64,000 nt of DNA from Vanilla planifolia (lineage: Eukaryota > Streptophyta > Magnoliopsida > Asparagales > Orchidaceae), in contig CM043868.1 of NCBI GenBank assembly GCA_023846275.1, positions 20,059,755 to 20,123,754 on the forward strand, written 5' to 3'. The notes beneath the pieces were generated by a model. The model was not told the origin of the DNA. It saw only the letters and a program-made list of their open reading frames with translations, and made no database searches. Below, piece after piece: positions 37,117 to 50,771 of the stretch. The translations under genes were made by a program, and so were the position numbers. Each line of letters opens with the position of its first letter. Position 1 is the first letter of the stretch.

Positions 37117-38160
37117 AAAGAATAAGCTCCTCATACTCTTTATTTTCCAAACCTGTCATCTATTTCTCGATCTTCTTCGCACACTGACTACAATCAAAAT
37201 AGCATAAGGAAAGAATAAGCTTCTCTTTTATTATAATAAAAGTATTAATAAATCACAACTTTCACGAATAATTAGCTAATTAAAATTAAATATAAAATAT
37301 ATAATAAGTGTTTCATAATGTTTTTTAGAGCCTTCCAAGCAAAACTATTTTTATTCTCTTCATTAAATAATTTAATTTTTAGTCTTTTTGGTTATGAATT
37401 ATATTAATTTTAGTTGTAAAAAAGATCAATAGCAATGTGTAATTTATGAAATATTGATAGCACTATTTTATACTTAACAAATTAATTATCGAAACAATTG
37501 ATAGTAATATGTATAATATAGAATTAAAACTACTATAAGTGTTTTCATTTAAAAATGAAGTTTCAATGACAAACAATTACACTTTTATATCTTCAATTAA
37601 GATTTCAAAACTATGTGTGAAGGATGACTAAATGTGATTAGCTAAAAAAATGTTTTGAAAATAAAAATTTTCTCAAAATGTGTAAATCTTTTATACATAT
37701 CAAACATGTTTGAAAGAACAAATAAAATTTATTGAGCCCACATATTTTTCTTCTATTCAACATATATGTCATCTAATCACATCGATGAAACACATGGACT
37801 TATGATTTTAGAAGTTTAAAATCAAAGTAAAAATTTAATAAACTAAATTATTCTAAAAAAAATTAACCACAAACCCTGTTTGCATTGCATTCCCAAAGGT
37901 TAATAGAAAGAAATAAAAGCTTTCACAACTAATTAATAGTTTGAATGATTTTTAATTTTTGATATATTTGTATAAATAGAAATTAATAAAAATATTTTTA
38001 AAGTAACTAGAAATTTCACAATTCTATAACAAATTCATCAAAGAGATTCATAATAAATGGAAAATAAAAATTACAAAAGTATATCTGAAATAGTTTACAT
38101 ATTTCACATAGAATCCTCTCTTAGGATATTTTTACCATCTCAATCGATGTCTTTCCAAGA

Positions 38161-39129
38161 TTAAACTTGATTGGAACTGTCTTCTTTGGCCACATTAGAG
38201 GCCAGTGCCACATTAGCTTGCTTTCTCTCAGCGAGTTGTCTCTTTGTAGACTTGTAATACATTACATGCATGACTAATTGGGTCACAGAAAACACCAACC
38301 CAATGCCATTTGGAATCTGTAATAAAATGAATTATTAAATGCTATAATTAAATCGTTATAAAAATGTTAAGAAATAGAAAAACATAAGATTACTTACTAG
38401 TATATTGATATCGAAACGAAGCAGAGAATATACGGTCCAACAAAGCCCATTACAAAAGGACGCTAATGATAGGAACAGTGGCATGTACTCCACACTCTTC
38501 GTCTTGATAACAGTTTTCTACATCATAATTTTCCTTATTAATAACATATAATGAAGATGATAAATAGTTAAATAATATAATGAGCATCAAGCATACCATA
38601 ACTGATAGGGGTGCAGCATACATCATGATACAAAAGATGACGCAGACGATGCCAATGACAAGCGTGCGTTTGTCGTGTGTGGGAAATAGGGAAAGGACGA
38701 GGGTGGCAACCAAGCCGACGAAGGCAATATCTGCTAGTAAAAGGAGGATGGTGTGGAGCCGCTTAGGGCCATTGGAGTAGATGATGTAAATGAAGACGTA
38801 GGTGAGTTCAATTGCAGTGCCGGCAGTGTTGATGGTGAGCACCAGGATGTTATTAGTTTTGACAATAGGAAGGCCATAGAGCATCCATAACATGCAATTA
38901 AGGAGCGTGGCTATGTAGGGGATTTGAGAGAACTGCTCCACGGACTTGTTCTTACAAATCCTTATGAAGGTCGGCCTGCATTTTAAAGAAGAGAAATGAG
39001 CTTATGTCTTATGGAGTACATAATATCACAGATGCATGGGCTTGCTTACACTGGGGATAAGAAGAGGGATAGGGAAATAGCGTTGCCGATAATGCCAACA
39101 GCGAAACGAAACTGGTCAGAGGAAACCAT
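38161..39129 (-). CDS. SWEET sugar transporter, gene 3 (intact, four exons)
   Basis: On the minus strand, exons are 39129-39050, 38975-38597, 38517-38398 and 38316-38161, encoding the same 244-residue SWEET protein as genes 1, 2 and 4. All splice sites keep GT-AG. Introns are 74, 79 and 81 bases. The gene faces gene 2 tail-to-tail across the 9.8 kb centre of the inverted repeat. From about 37185 to 40903 the DNA is almost identical to the region of gene 2. Only isolated differences from the plus-strand copies were noticed, for example one base at 37568 in the 3' flank. Confidence 0.92.
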
Positions 39130-39331
39130 GGCAGCTGAGAGAGGAGATGAGGGCTGGAGAGCTGGGAGATATCTAAATGGTCTGTGGCTTTGTGGACGGC
39201 CAAATACAGGATAATCTTATATAGGTAATGAGTCTTCCCTACGGTTGTCTTGCTTTCTTACTTTTTTTAATAAAGTATTTTGACCATTTGAATGCTCTAA
39301 ATTCATTCATTTCGAAGGCTAATGAGTTGAC
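39130..39331 (-). promoter_or_regulatory. SWEET gene 3 core promoter and 5' leader
   Basis: TATATAAG reads on the minus strand at 39223-39216, at the same spacing from the ATG as in genes 1 and 2. The same two TTGAC cores are present on the opposite strand to the gene. Confidence 0.55.
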
Positions 39332-40614
39332 TTATTACAGACGGCGGGAAAGGATGTATATCTTAAGAACTAATGAGGAATAAATAAAGGGCATAAGTCA
39401 TTTTTGTTTATAATAATTTTTAAAATTCAAAATTGAGCTGCTTTTTCAAGCGCTGTTCGGACGTCTACTCTACGGGATGGACAAGTTCAAGGCCAGCTCA
39501 AGTCATTTGGGAAACATTAAAACTTCAAGTGCTTCTAGTATTGTAGAAAGCTCATATTAGCAAATACTATCTTAAAAATATACAAAGCTTTTCTTAGGAA
39601 TTTTTTTTTACGAAATCTTTGAATTATCTTTTAAAATATTTTGTTTGTTTTTAGACATATGGGAAGGTGGTTTTTGGATTTAGTTGATAATTGTCATTAG
39701 CAATGATTTGTTATTATAGTAATAAAAATTAGTTAATAATTCATGAAAATGATTTTATTTTTTCAAATAAAATTATAAAACCTTTTTCCAATTTCTAATC
39801 ATATTATAAAACTTAAATTAAATTAAATATAACAATCATAAGATAGAGTAATAAAACAAATCTTATCATATTCTTATATTATTTTGCTCATGATCTTATA
39901 AATTAATTGGCTATTTAGCTAATTATTCCCTTTCTTATTTCTTATTTATATTTTATTCAAATTCTTTTTATCTTAAGTTTTTATTCTTATACCATTTACA
40001 CGAACGTACTCATAGATATAGAGATATTGGTAATGAACGTACGCATATATATAGAGATATTGGTAATTTAAGTTTTTAACGGAGCAATCCACACATAAAG
40101 GACATTTTTAAATTTAAAAATTTTAAGATATTTGTTTTGTGATATTTAGAACTCCAATTGAATTTCTGTGAATGTTCAAAGTTAAAGAAATAAAGTAATT
40201 ATTTTTAAAATTAAAAACGAGACTTTAATTAACAAGACTTTTTAATATATTTTTTTGTTTTACAATTATTGGCCATTTGAATTGATAAAATTAATAATTA
40301 ATGGGATTGTTCAGAATCCCCAAAAAATTAATAATTATGGGTTTTGTCATTTTCTATCATATTCATCTAACATGATTAATATTCTTATATAATTTACCAT
40401 AAATTAATCTTAATTTTAAATTTTTTCAGAATCATGGGGTTGCATTACCTAAGAAGGGTTTGAAACAAAAGTTTAATTTTCACGCCAAGGTAATTATTTG
40501 TGTATCCAAAATAAGCATCTATGTGTGTTATAGTATTGATCCCTAAATAGACGCTCTTAAAGCTATTACAATTGTAGACTATTGGTATTATTTTGAACCC
40601 TGACTGTCACGCCC

Positions 40615-43600
40615 CATTAACTTAACCTTAATAAGATTATTATAAAACTCAAAAGTACCAAATTATTAGGTAAAGAAAGGGTAAGCAAAAAATATTAAAG
40701 ACCCAAAAAAACAAGCAAATGTGATAATAATATATAAGAAATCCTAATATAATCATAAATAAAATTTCTAAAAAAAATTAATACAAATAACCTAAAAGTT
40801 CTCATATAATATAAAAATTGGTATAGTACATGGATACATAATTTATCAAAATAATATAACATAGTCATCATATAAAATACAACACAAAACTTATAAATTA
40901 AGCACTCTCTTATACTTAGGATTTTTTACTATCCTCTTGGTACCTCCAATGCGTTAAGTATCTATATGTTTACTTGTAATATAAGTTTTTAATGAGCATG
41001 ATATGTTTAATAAAAAAAGTACTAAACAAAAATAAAATAATGTATTATGAAACTACAATATGTAACAGATAAAGACGAAGCAATAGGAAGTAATTCAAGG
41101 CATCTGTTAAAAAATATAAAATTACCAAATGCACAACACGTATGCTAATATGTATTAAACATATGTATACATTTTGTCATTTCTTTTTTTTTTATGAATT
41201 ATTTATTTATTTATTATTTTGCCTTTTAACCTTTTTTGTTACTTTATGAGGGTCATGATTTTTTTCATAATCTCACACAAGGACATATATATATATATAT
41301 ATATATATACTAATAGAAATATATTATCATATAAGTCAAAACATATGCTTATTAATTTATGTCATGTAGCATGCTCATTTCATATGACATTACAATCCGC
41401 CATAACATTTCAAGATAATTTGATAATTCAACATACAAATTTACATAATATGTTTTTAGTTTGCCTATCAAATAGCTCTTAGGCGACTCTTCGATTTCCT
41501 TTTCTTTTTTTTTTTTTGGCATAACATCAATCACATTATATCAAAGCAATCAATATGAAAATTCATATTCATTATTTAATTCCATTTTTTCAAACACATT
41601 TCACAAAACTATATAATTTGTTTAAAAAAAAAGCTTTAACAAATTACTACAATAAAGTTTTGGGTTCTCCATAACATTCTATTAAAAACTTTTTCATTCC
41701 TTCACATTATATCATATGTTCTCATTATATTAAACAATACACAAAGAACAACTTTACCATTCTTAATTTGGATGGAATGATCTCCATCTCTTTAAGCTCA
41801 TTATAGATCTCATGGCCCAATTATATGGTCCAATTATCAGATGGTATCATACAACATCTTAAAAAAGGTTTTCATCACTTTGCATCTAAAAATAATAAAT
41901 AATACAATAAATATCATTGTATAGCAAAATAATTTTTAAAACATTAAGTTTCAGCATTGTTATGACCTAAATTTCTTCCTTTTTTTTTGCCACTTATTCA
42001 ATTTTTCTAATTTAAATCATTATATTCCCATAAAACTAATATTTTATCCTAAATTTTATTATTTAAATGGGTAGAATCTTTCTTAAATTTTGTATATATT
42101 TTCATTATATAACTTTTTTTGAAATGATATTTTCATTATATAACAATAGCCATTTTATGTATGCAGAATAATAAATTATGCACATAGTTTATGTCAATAA
42201 TTATCAACTATGAATAGCTACAAAACATCACCACAACTTATGTTAACGAACATACTTTGTCCAAACATTTCTTTTTAGAGTTACATTTCAAACATTTACA
42301 AATATATGATTTCATAATTTCTTAATATATAGATATTGAACATTTTATCCAAAATTTTTGATCTTTTAAACCTCATTTAGTAGTTGTTCTCATTGTTGTC
42401 GTTCTTGACGTTGTGCTTCAAATATACATGAAATTTTAGTGCTAAAGTAGCCTATGTCAACCATCATAGGCTCAACAAATGAAATATAATAATAAATATA
42501 TGTATATAACATTATTTAAACAATTTTAAGTAGGGTTAAAATGTATTAAAATAAAAGGCCTAAATAAAATAGTAAGCATTGTAAACCTCATATTGAATCT
42601 TGTGGTGAAATGAAATGTTTCATATGTGAAAAAATAGCATACAAATGTTATTTAGGATTATTTTTATTTTTTCTTCTAATATGGTATTTAAAAATATTTT
42701 TTTTCACTTAATTAAGTAAATGTTATGATGATCATGTTGCAACTCTTACTCTCTCTTAAGACAGCGATTTAATATTCTCATTTCAGTTATCTTATTTTTT
42801 TAATGCATACCCATGTTCTTTTTCTCCAATAATTCACTTGAATAAATCTTTTGAAACAAAGCTCAATAACGTAGTCCATTGATCACTAGCTTTGGTCTTG
42901 ATAACAAATCTCAGTCACATGATCCACTAATATTTACAGACTAATATATAACAAAACTCTTAATCCTTACGTACCTTTATGGGCTTTTTATTTCAATAAT
43001 ACAATTATCATCCCAATCGTTAGGAAGGGTTCATTTTTACTTGTAACATCTAGCGTGCATCCATACGTCATACACATGCATAATATTCATGTTAAATTCA
43101 CACATCTCAAACTTTTCTCATTTTTCATGCTTAGCTTGTTGCCAACCAAATTCTTAACTTAATTTCAAAATATCAAGCAACATAAGTCTCAATGTAATGT
43201 AGAAAAATTATGAAATGTCAATATATCAATCTTTGTAATTTTTTTATAACATAGCTTATTTCAAATTGATGAATTTTTTTCTCTTTTCATTCTAGCACTT
43301 TCTCTCTCCTAAGTTTGCCTTTTCCTCAAAGCCAAGGCATGCAAAACATTAGAGATTCTACATGCAACAAACTTAATAGCTAATTAAATCTTAATTAGGA
43401 TAAAATTATTTGATATCTTGTCAATAATTAAATAAATAGAGAGCAAGAAGCATAGAATTCAAGTTAGGTACGCACCAGATCCTTGTTGTCGAACCAACTC
43501 ATCCTTCTTCTTTTTTTATCAATGTTCCAATGGTAATCGCAGCCAAATAAATTAGCAAGGAAGCTTTTAGATGGTTCCACAAAATTGGCAACAAGTGCAT

Positions 43601-43862
43601 GAAGAAGCATTAGACATGATGGGGAAGGCAGAAATTTATTTTTTTTATTTAGAAAAACTTAAAAGACTTTCATATATATATATATATATATATATATCTA
43701 AAAATGAATTTTGATCAAAACAAAGCAAAATCGTTAGACTCTTCACGACGAAATCTTTCCAATTATACATTCATTTTTATATCTTAGAATATTTTTTTCT
43801 AAAATTTTGACATAATTTACAAGAAAATTCAAATTGCATCTAGTTTTGAATATTTGAATACA
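40615..43862 (-). repeat. Gypsy 3' LTR, arm 2 copy (3248 bp)
   Basis: On the minus strand it starts TGTATTCAAAT at 43862 and ends GGGGCGTGACA at 40615. It is the fuller of the two copies. The segment about 40904-41700, which includes an (AT)n run at 41285-41309 and an A/T-rich low-complexity section, is absent from the arm 1 copy. Another (AT)n run at 43672-43697 is longer than its arm 1 counterpart. Confidence 0.75.
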
Positions 43863-45110
43863 TTAAAATTCTTCTCTCCAAGTATAACTTTTATTCTAAA
43901 AATTCAGAATAACTCAAGATGCTACATCCTCATCTCATTCTCAAATTCCTAAGTAGCTTTAAACTCTATTTGGTTAATTCGTTATACTTTAATCATATGA
44001 AATTTTTTCTATCTTAATTACTTATTATCTTTGACTAGGATTCCTATGGACTTTTATCCTAAAAATTCAAAATAACTCAAGATGCAACATCCTCACCTCA
44101 TAACCAAGATTTGTTGCACTTTCAAAGTGTTTGTTTCATTTTACACTACATATGACTTATGAGCAACGTATTTTCATAGATTTCAAATGTGGAATAATTT
44201 ATGCATGCATGCCAATTGTAGACGTAACATTATTTTATATGCAAACTCTCCAACACTTTTTTAAATTGTAAAAAATTCTACTATACTTGAGATTCAATCT
44301 TCCTCTACTACATAAGGTTATTCTCTTCATATGCTTCATTTTCAAGAATTAATGTTCCTTTTTTTAGGATTTTACCTTTCTATACTTTATATCAAAGTAC
44401 TTTTCTTTACAATTGTTTGCTTTTTATTTTATTTTTTAAATCATTTTAAATCTTTTAGGTCATTTTTAACAATCAATTTTGGCCCCAATTGTGCTTAATC
44501 TCCTACATCACATCAAAACAGTGATGATTGATATTTCTTACTATATAATGCTTCCTATGTCATCATTCATATTCTAGATTGATAACTATTATTATAAATA
44601 AATTAAAAAAAAAATGCAAGATGATTACACTATCACCACAAAAATCTAGAATACTTAATATTAACATATTCTTTAAAATCTTTACAATTCTTTTAGACTA
44701 TTTATCTATCTAACTATAAAATATTATACTAAATTTTAGCTGAGAACCAAATGATTCATGTGCCTTTCTTAAAAATTATAAGATAAATTTGAAATCTCTA
44801 TCTAATAAGATTACTTTCAATAGTTTATGTAATCACACAATTTGAACAACATAATTTGGCGCATGTCCTTTTGCTGAATAAATGATTCTTATTGGAAGAA
44901 AATGAGCTAATTTTGTTACATATTGATGATTACCCATATAATATCTTTTCCTTGACATATTTTTGGTAATCTAATTTAAAAATGTAGTTTTATCTCCACT
45001 CATTTTCATACTAGAATAAAAAAAGGGTTGTTGTAATCCACTTGGTCTTTCACATTCTCCCTTCACCCTTTGACTTATAATACATTTGCTGACATAATCA
45101 TGGACAACCC
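43863..45110 (-). pseudogene. Ty3/gypsy integrase and polyprotein tail, arm 2
   Basis: This is the inverted counterpart of 18640-19889, with the same zinc-binding, core and tail remnants and the same repeated tail phrase (43920 and 44080). Stops are shared with arm 1, so the element was already dead when the arms were duplicated. Confidence 0.8.
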
Positions 45111-47898
45111 ATTTCACATATTTCAATAGAAATCACTACTTTAAGTCATGATGCATCATTTTGATTCTACGTATCTCATTCTATGAGCTTTTTTTAATAA
45201 TAAAGTTTGTTTTCACTCAATTGTTAAAAGAATACATATTTTATTCTTATAAAATAAAAATCTTTCAATTAAATTAATTTTTTTATTTAATAATTTTTAT
45301 CTTAATTTGTTGATCTTGGACATTTTTCAAATCCTACAAACACTCTATTAAAATAATTAATTGTGAATTACTTCTTCTAGTATTGATTGTGTTTTTATTC
45401 AACTCATGATGATTTATTTCTACAATTAATTTTGCGTATTTAAAACTTGATATCACGTAATGAATACTAACACTCTGGCTCAATGGATCAACAACAACAT
45501 TTGTTTGAATCATAACTATAGCATTTTGGTGGTTTGAATCATAACTATATTACAATTCGAGATAGCATCATGGTGGTTTGAATCATGACTATAGTCAAAT
45601 TTTTATGGTTTACAAACTCTTGTTGAAAATTTCTTGTCATTCACCATGAAATTGGTTTTAAACATCTATCAATGATTTTGATTTGGATTTCAAATATGGC
45701 CAAAACAATTGTTGTTAAAGTTTTTTCTATAATGTTAATTAATAGATTCTTGCAATTTTGCATAATAATACATTAATATTGTCTTTCAAAGTACAAACAT
45801 ACTCTATTGTGATTCTTAATGAAATGATACTTTTGGATTATATCGAATAATATTTAATTTTAATAAAACAATTACGAATGACTAAACATTATTAACTAAA
45901 AATTGTTTAGAAATTGAATTTTTTCAAAATGTGTACTCTTCCTAACTCTTAATTAGAAAAGTCTAAAGAGCAGAGTTATAATAGCTAAAATAAAAAAAAA
46001 TATATCACAACTTTCATTTCCTTCAAAATTTAAGGAATAATGTCTTGAAATATGGTCTGGTTTTTGACACATAAAGCATTTAGTTGACTTTAATTTGTGG
46101 GAAACTCCATTGAAATTTTATAAAAAAAAAATATTACCATTAAACTTTTTAATAACTCTTGATTCCATCAGACCTTTAGAAGATTATGATCCTAATTCAT
46201 TTGTAACTAGGTCCTTGAATTTAGATCTCTCCCATAAGCCAAAGCAGATGCTATTCTTTTTTTAAGATTTCTCCTTTCCTCCCTTTCCACTTAGTCCTAC
46301 TCTATTTAATGAGATGAATCTAATAACTTTCAGTATGAACTAAAATATAAACGAGCCATAAGTTTTTTAATAGAATCGTAGAGTCTGTTTATAATTTTTC
46401 TACCTTTTTGTAACTACAATCTCAGGTGCATTTTTAATAAGAGATGAAAATTTTTACTTATAAAATATAATAATCAAACTTTCTTGACACAATCTACTCA
46501 ATTCATCCCACATTCAATTCTTTATTAATGGAGGTATGAATAATTCCCAAAATGCTTTTGCTAAGAAATTATCAAGATAATCCACAAATCAATTTTCTTG
46601 CAAATTTGAGAATTTTTTGCAAGCATACCAATTTTTTGTCGCACCTTTCATAATAAGGGCTATAAATAAAATTGTGTTATTTGTAGGGCAAAACATACTA
46701 TAAAATAATACTTTAATGATGTTGAATCAATCCTCCTCCTGCAAAGATTCTATTACATTTGAAAACTAAAATTAATAAAACATATGAAATTGCTCAACCA
46801 ACTTATCTGTGTAGTGTCCATCCTCATATTTTCTTAGAATTATAGGTACACACTTTTGTGGTTAAAAGAAATTTAGTCAATTCATCGAATTAATGTTTCC
46901 TTCAAACTCGAAGCTGTTAAGGAGCTCTACCTTGATTTTTGATATAAATAGCCTCATTACTAGGATTTGCATTTCTTGATTATATCTTGAATTATTAAGA
47001 TAAAATGATTTAGTATTGTATGTCTTATCACAAAATTTTGCATATGTATAATTTAAATATTCAGGAAATATGCTGTAAATGTCATAGTAATTTGTAATGA
47101 GATGTAAAAAATAATTCATTTGTAGTTTGAATAATTTGAAGCATCATGTTATTTAAATATCAATATCGCAGACTTCGATTTCTCTCACACCACCAATAAA
47201 CAATCTTAATTGTTTTTTTCTTTTCCTATCACATACTTCGTTTTTTCTAAATTAAATCATTTCATTCCATTAAAATCCTCATTTTTTAAAATTTTATATT
47301 TTAAATAGAAAAAACATATATGAGAGGTTCTCTTTGCTTCAAATTTGAAAGAAAATAAGAGTTTTAAGGGAATTTTGTGATTTAAATTCGAAAAATGGGG
47401 CATGTGAAGGAAACAAAGGGATTAGGTCATTAAAAGAACTCCTAAAAAAGTTCACGTCACATGGTACACACAAAAATATCGTACCATCTAATCCTCCAAG
47501 GAATGTGCAAGTTTGAAATTATAGTCATATGGCACCATCTATTGCTTTCATCATATGATATATCGAGGCCAATTGTATAGCATGTGTGACATAATCGATA
47601 AACTTAAACTTGCAAATCTCAATCCAAATCCTAACCAAAAGTCAATCTAGGCATGAGTAGCCCCTAATAAAACACTATAACATTCTAAAGAAGAAAAATC
47701 TCGAATAAAAATATTAGTTTACCAATTCTTTCTAAACAACAAAAACTCAATTCATCTCACATTCATCACATTTAGAGCTAAAAGGAATATTGGTGGGACG
47801 ACTCTTCACGGTTTCTTTTTCCCACAAATCACCCCTTTAAAAGCTCTTCATACTCTTTATTTTCCAAACCTGTCCTCTATTTCTCGATCTTCTTCGCA
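45111..47898 (-). other. Spacer of arm 2, holds the empty site of solo LTR 1
   Basis: No recognised gene. The uninterrupted target site of solo LTR 1 is at 45503-45507 (GTTTG, the complement of CAAAC). A segment of about 150 bases near 46650-46800 is missing from both arm 1 units. Around 47640-47830 the sequence differs from arm 1 by roughly 6% by eye, while immediately to the right of 47900 it is almost identical. Confidence 0.6.
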
Positions 47899-48877
47899 CA
47901 CTGACTACAATCAAAATAGCATAAGGAAAGAATAAGCTTCTCTTTTATTATAATAAAAGTATTAATAAATCACAACTTTCACAAATAATTAGCTAATTAA
48001 AATTAAATATAAAATATATAATAAGTGTTTCATAATGTTTTTTAGAGCCTTCCAAGCAAAACTATTTTTATTCTCTTCATTAAATAATTTAATTTTTAGT
48101 CTTTTTGGTTATGAATTATATTAATTTTAGTTGTAAAAAAGATCAATAGCAATGTGTAATTTATGAAATATTGATAGCACTATTTTATACTTAACAAATT
48201 AATTATCGAAACAATTGATAGTAATATGTATAATATAGAATTAAAACTACTATAAGTGTTTTCATTTAAAAATGAAGTTTCAATGACAAACAATTACACT
48301 TTTATATCTTCAATTAAGATTTCAAAACTATGTGTGAAGGATGACTAAATGTGATTAGCTAAAAAAATGTTTTGAAAATAAAAATTTTCTCAAAATGTGT
48401 AAATCTTTTATACATATCAAACATGTTTGAAAGAACAAATAAAATTTATTGAGCCCACATATTTTTCTTCTATTCAACATATATGTCATCTAATCACATC
48501 GATGAAACACATGGACTTATGATTTTAGAAGTTTAAAATCAAAGTAAAAATTTAATAAACTAAATTATTCTAAAAAAAATTAACCACAAACCCTGTTTGC
48601 ATTGCATTCCCAAAGGTTAATAGAAAGAAATAAAAGCTTTCACAACTAATTAATAGTTTGAATGATTTTTAATTTTTGATATATTTGTATAAATAGAAAT
48701 TAATAAAAATATTTTTAAAGTAACTAGAAATTTCACAATTCTATAACAAATTCATCAAAGAGATTCATAATAAATGGAAAATAAAAATTACAAAAGTATA
48801 TCTGAAATAGTTTACATATTTCACATAGAATCCTCTCTTAGGATATTTTTACCATCTCAATCGATGTCTTTCCAAGA

Positions 48878-49846
48878 TTAAACTTGATTGGAACTGTCTT
48901 CTTTGGCCACATTAGAGGCCAGTGCCACATTAGCTTGCTTTCTCTCAGCGAGTTGTCTCTTTGTAGACTTGTAATACATTACATGCATGACTAATTGGGT
49001 CACAGAAAACACCAACCCAATGCCATTTGGAATCTGTAATAAAATGAATTATTAAATGCTATAATTAAATCGTTATAAAAATGTTAAGAAATAGAAAAAC
49101 ATAAGATTACTTACTAGTATATTGATATCGAAACGAAGCAGAGAATATACGGTCCAACAAAGCCCATTACAAAAGGACGCTAATGATAGGAACAGTGGCA
49201 TGTACTCCACACTCTTCGTCTTGATAACAGTTTTCTACATCATAATTTTCCTTATTAATAACATATAATGAAGATGATAAATAGTTAAATAATATAATGA
49301 GCATCAAGCATACCATAACTGATAGGGGTGCAGCATACATCATGATACAAAAGATGACGCAGACGATGCCAATGACAAGCGTGCGTTTGTCGTGTGTGGG
49401 AAATAGGGAAAGGACGAGGGTGGCAACCAAGCCGACGAAGGCAATATCTGCTAGTAAAAGGAGGATGGTGTGGAGCCGCTTAGGGCCATTGGAGTAGATG
49501 ATGTAAATGAAGACGTAGGTGAGTTCAATTGCAGTGCCGGCAGTGTTGATGGTGAGCACCAGGATGTTATTAGTTTTGACAATAGGAAGGCCATAGAGCA
49601 TCCATAACATGCAATTAAGGAGCGTGGCTATGTAGGGGATTTGAGAGAACTGCTCCACGGACTTGTTCTTACAAATCCTTATGAAGGTCGGCCTGCATTT
49701 TAAAGAAGAGAAATGAGCTTATGTCTTATGGAGTACATAATATCACAGATGCATGGGCTTGCTTACACTGGGGATAAGAAGAGGGATAGGGAAATAGCGT
49801 TGCCGATAATGCCAACAGCGAAACGAAACTGGTCAGAGGAAACCAT
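48878..49846 (-). CDS. SWEET sugar transporter, gene 4 (intact, four exons)
   Basis: On the minus strand, exons are 49846-49767, 49692-49314, 49234-49115 and 49033-48878, again encoding the identical 244-residue SWEET. It is the outermost gene of arm 2. Its 5' flank differs most: beyond about 50680 it lacks the tandem ATATCTCTATAT block of the other genes and has an expanded (AT)n run instead. Its 3' flank beyond 47900 is likewise the most diverged, yet the gene and about 1 kb on each side match the others almost base for base. Confidence 0.92.
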
Positions 49847-50048
49847 GGCAGCTGAGAGAGGAGATGAGGGCTGGAGAGCTGGGAGATATCTAAATGGTCT
49901 GTGGCTTTGTGGACGGCCAAATACAGGATAATCTTATATAGGTAATGAGTCTTCCCTACGGTTGTCTTGCTTTCTTACTTTTTTTAATAAAGTATTTTGA
50001 CCATTTGAATGCTCTAAATTCATTCATTTCGAAGGCTAATGAGTTGAC
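49847..50048 (-). promoter_or_regulatory. SWEET gene 4 core promoter and 5' leader
   Basis: TATATAAG reads on the minus strand at 49940-49933. The proximal promoter equals that of the other genes; differences begin only some 830 bases upstream of the ATG. Confidence 0.55.
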
Positions 50049-50725
50049 TTATTACAGACGGCGGGAAAGGATGTATATCTTAAGAACTAATGAGGAATAA
50101 ATAAAGGGCATAAGTCATTTTTGTTTATAATAATTTTTAAAATTCAAAATTGAGCTGCTTTTTCAAGCGCTGTTCGGACGTCTACTCTACGGGATGGACA
50201 AGTTCAAGGCCAGCTCAAGTCATTTGGGAAACATTAAAACTTCAAGTGCTTCTAGTATTGTAGAAAGCTCATATTAGCAAATACTATCTTAAAAATATAC
50301 AAAGCTTTTCTTAGGAATTTTTTTTTACGAAATCTTTGAATTATCTTTTAAAATATTTTGTTTGTTTTTAGACATATGGGAAGGTGGTTTTTGGATTTAG
50401 TTGATAATTGTCATTAGCAATGATTTGTTATTATAGTAATAAAAATTAGTTAATAATTCATGAAAATGATTTTATTTTTTCAAATAAAATTATAAAACCT
50501 TTTTCCAATTTCTAATCATATTATAAAACTTAAATTAAATTAAATATAACAATCATAAGATAGAGTAATAAAACAAATCTTATCATATTCTTATATTATT
50601 TTGCTCATGATCTTATAAATTAATTGGCTATTTAGCTAATTATTCCCTTTCTTATTTCTTATTTATATTTTATTCAAATCCTTTTTATCTTATGTTTTTA
50701 TTCTTATACCTTTTATATGAAGGTA

Positions 50726-50728
<3 letters not shown>

Positions 50729-50767
<39 letters not shown>
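50729..50767. repeat. (AT)n microsatellite upstream of gene 4
   Basis: About 19 AT units replace the tandem GAGATATTGGTAATG block that the other three genes share at this place. Confidence 0.9.
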
Positions 50768-50771
<4 letters not shown>

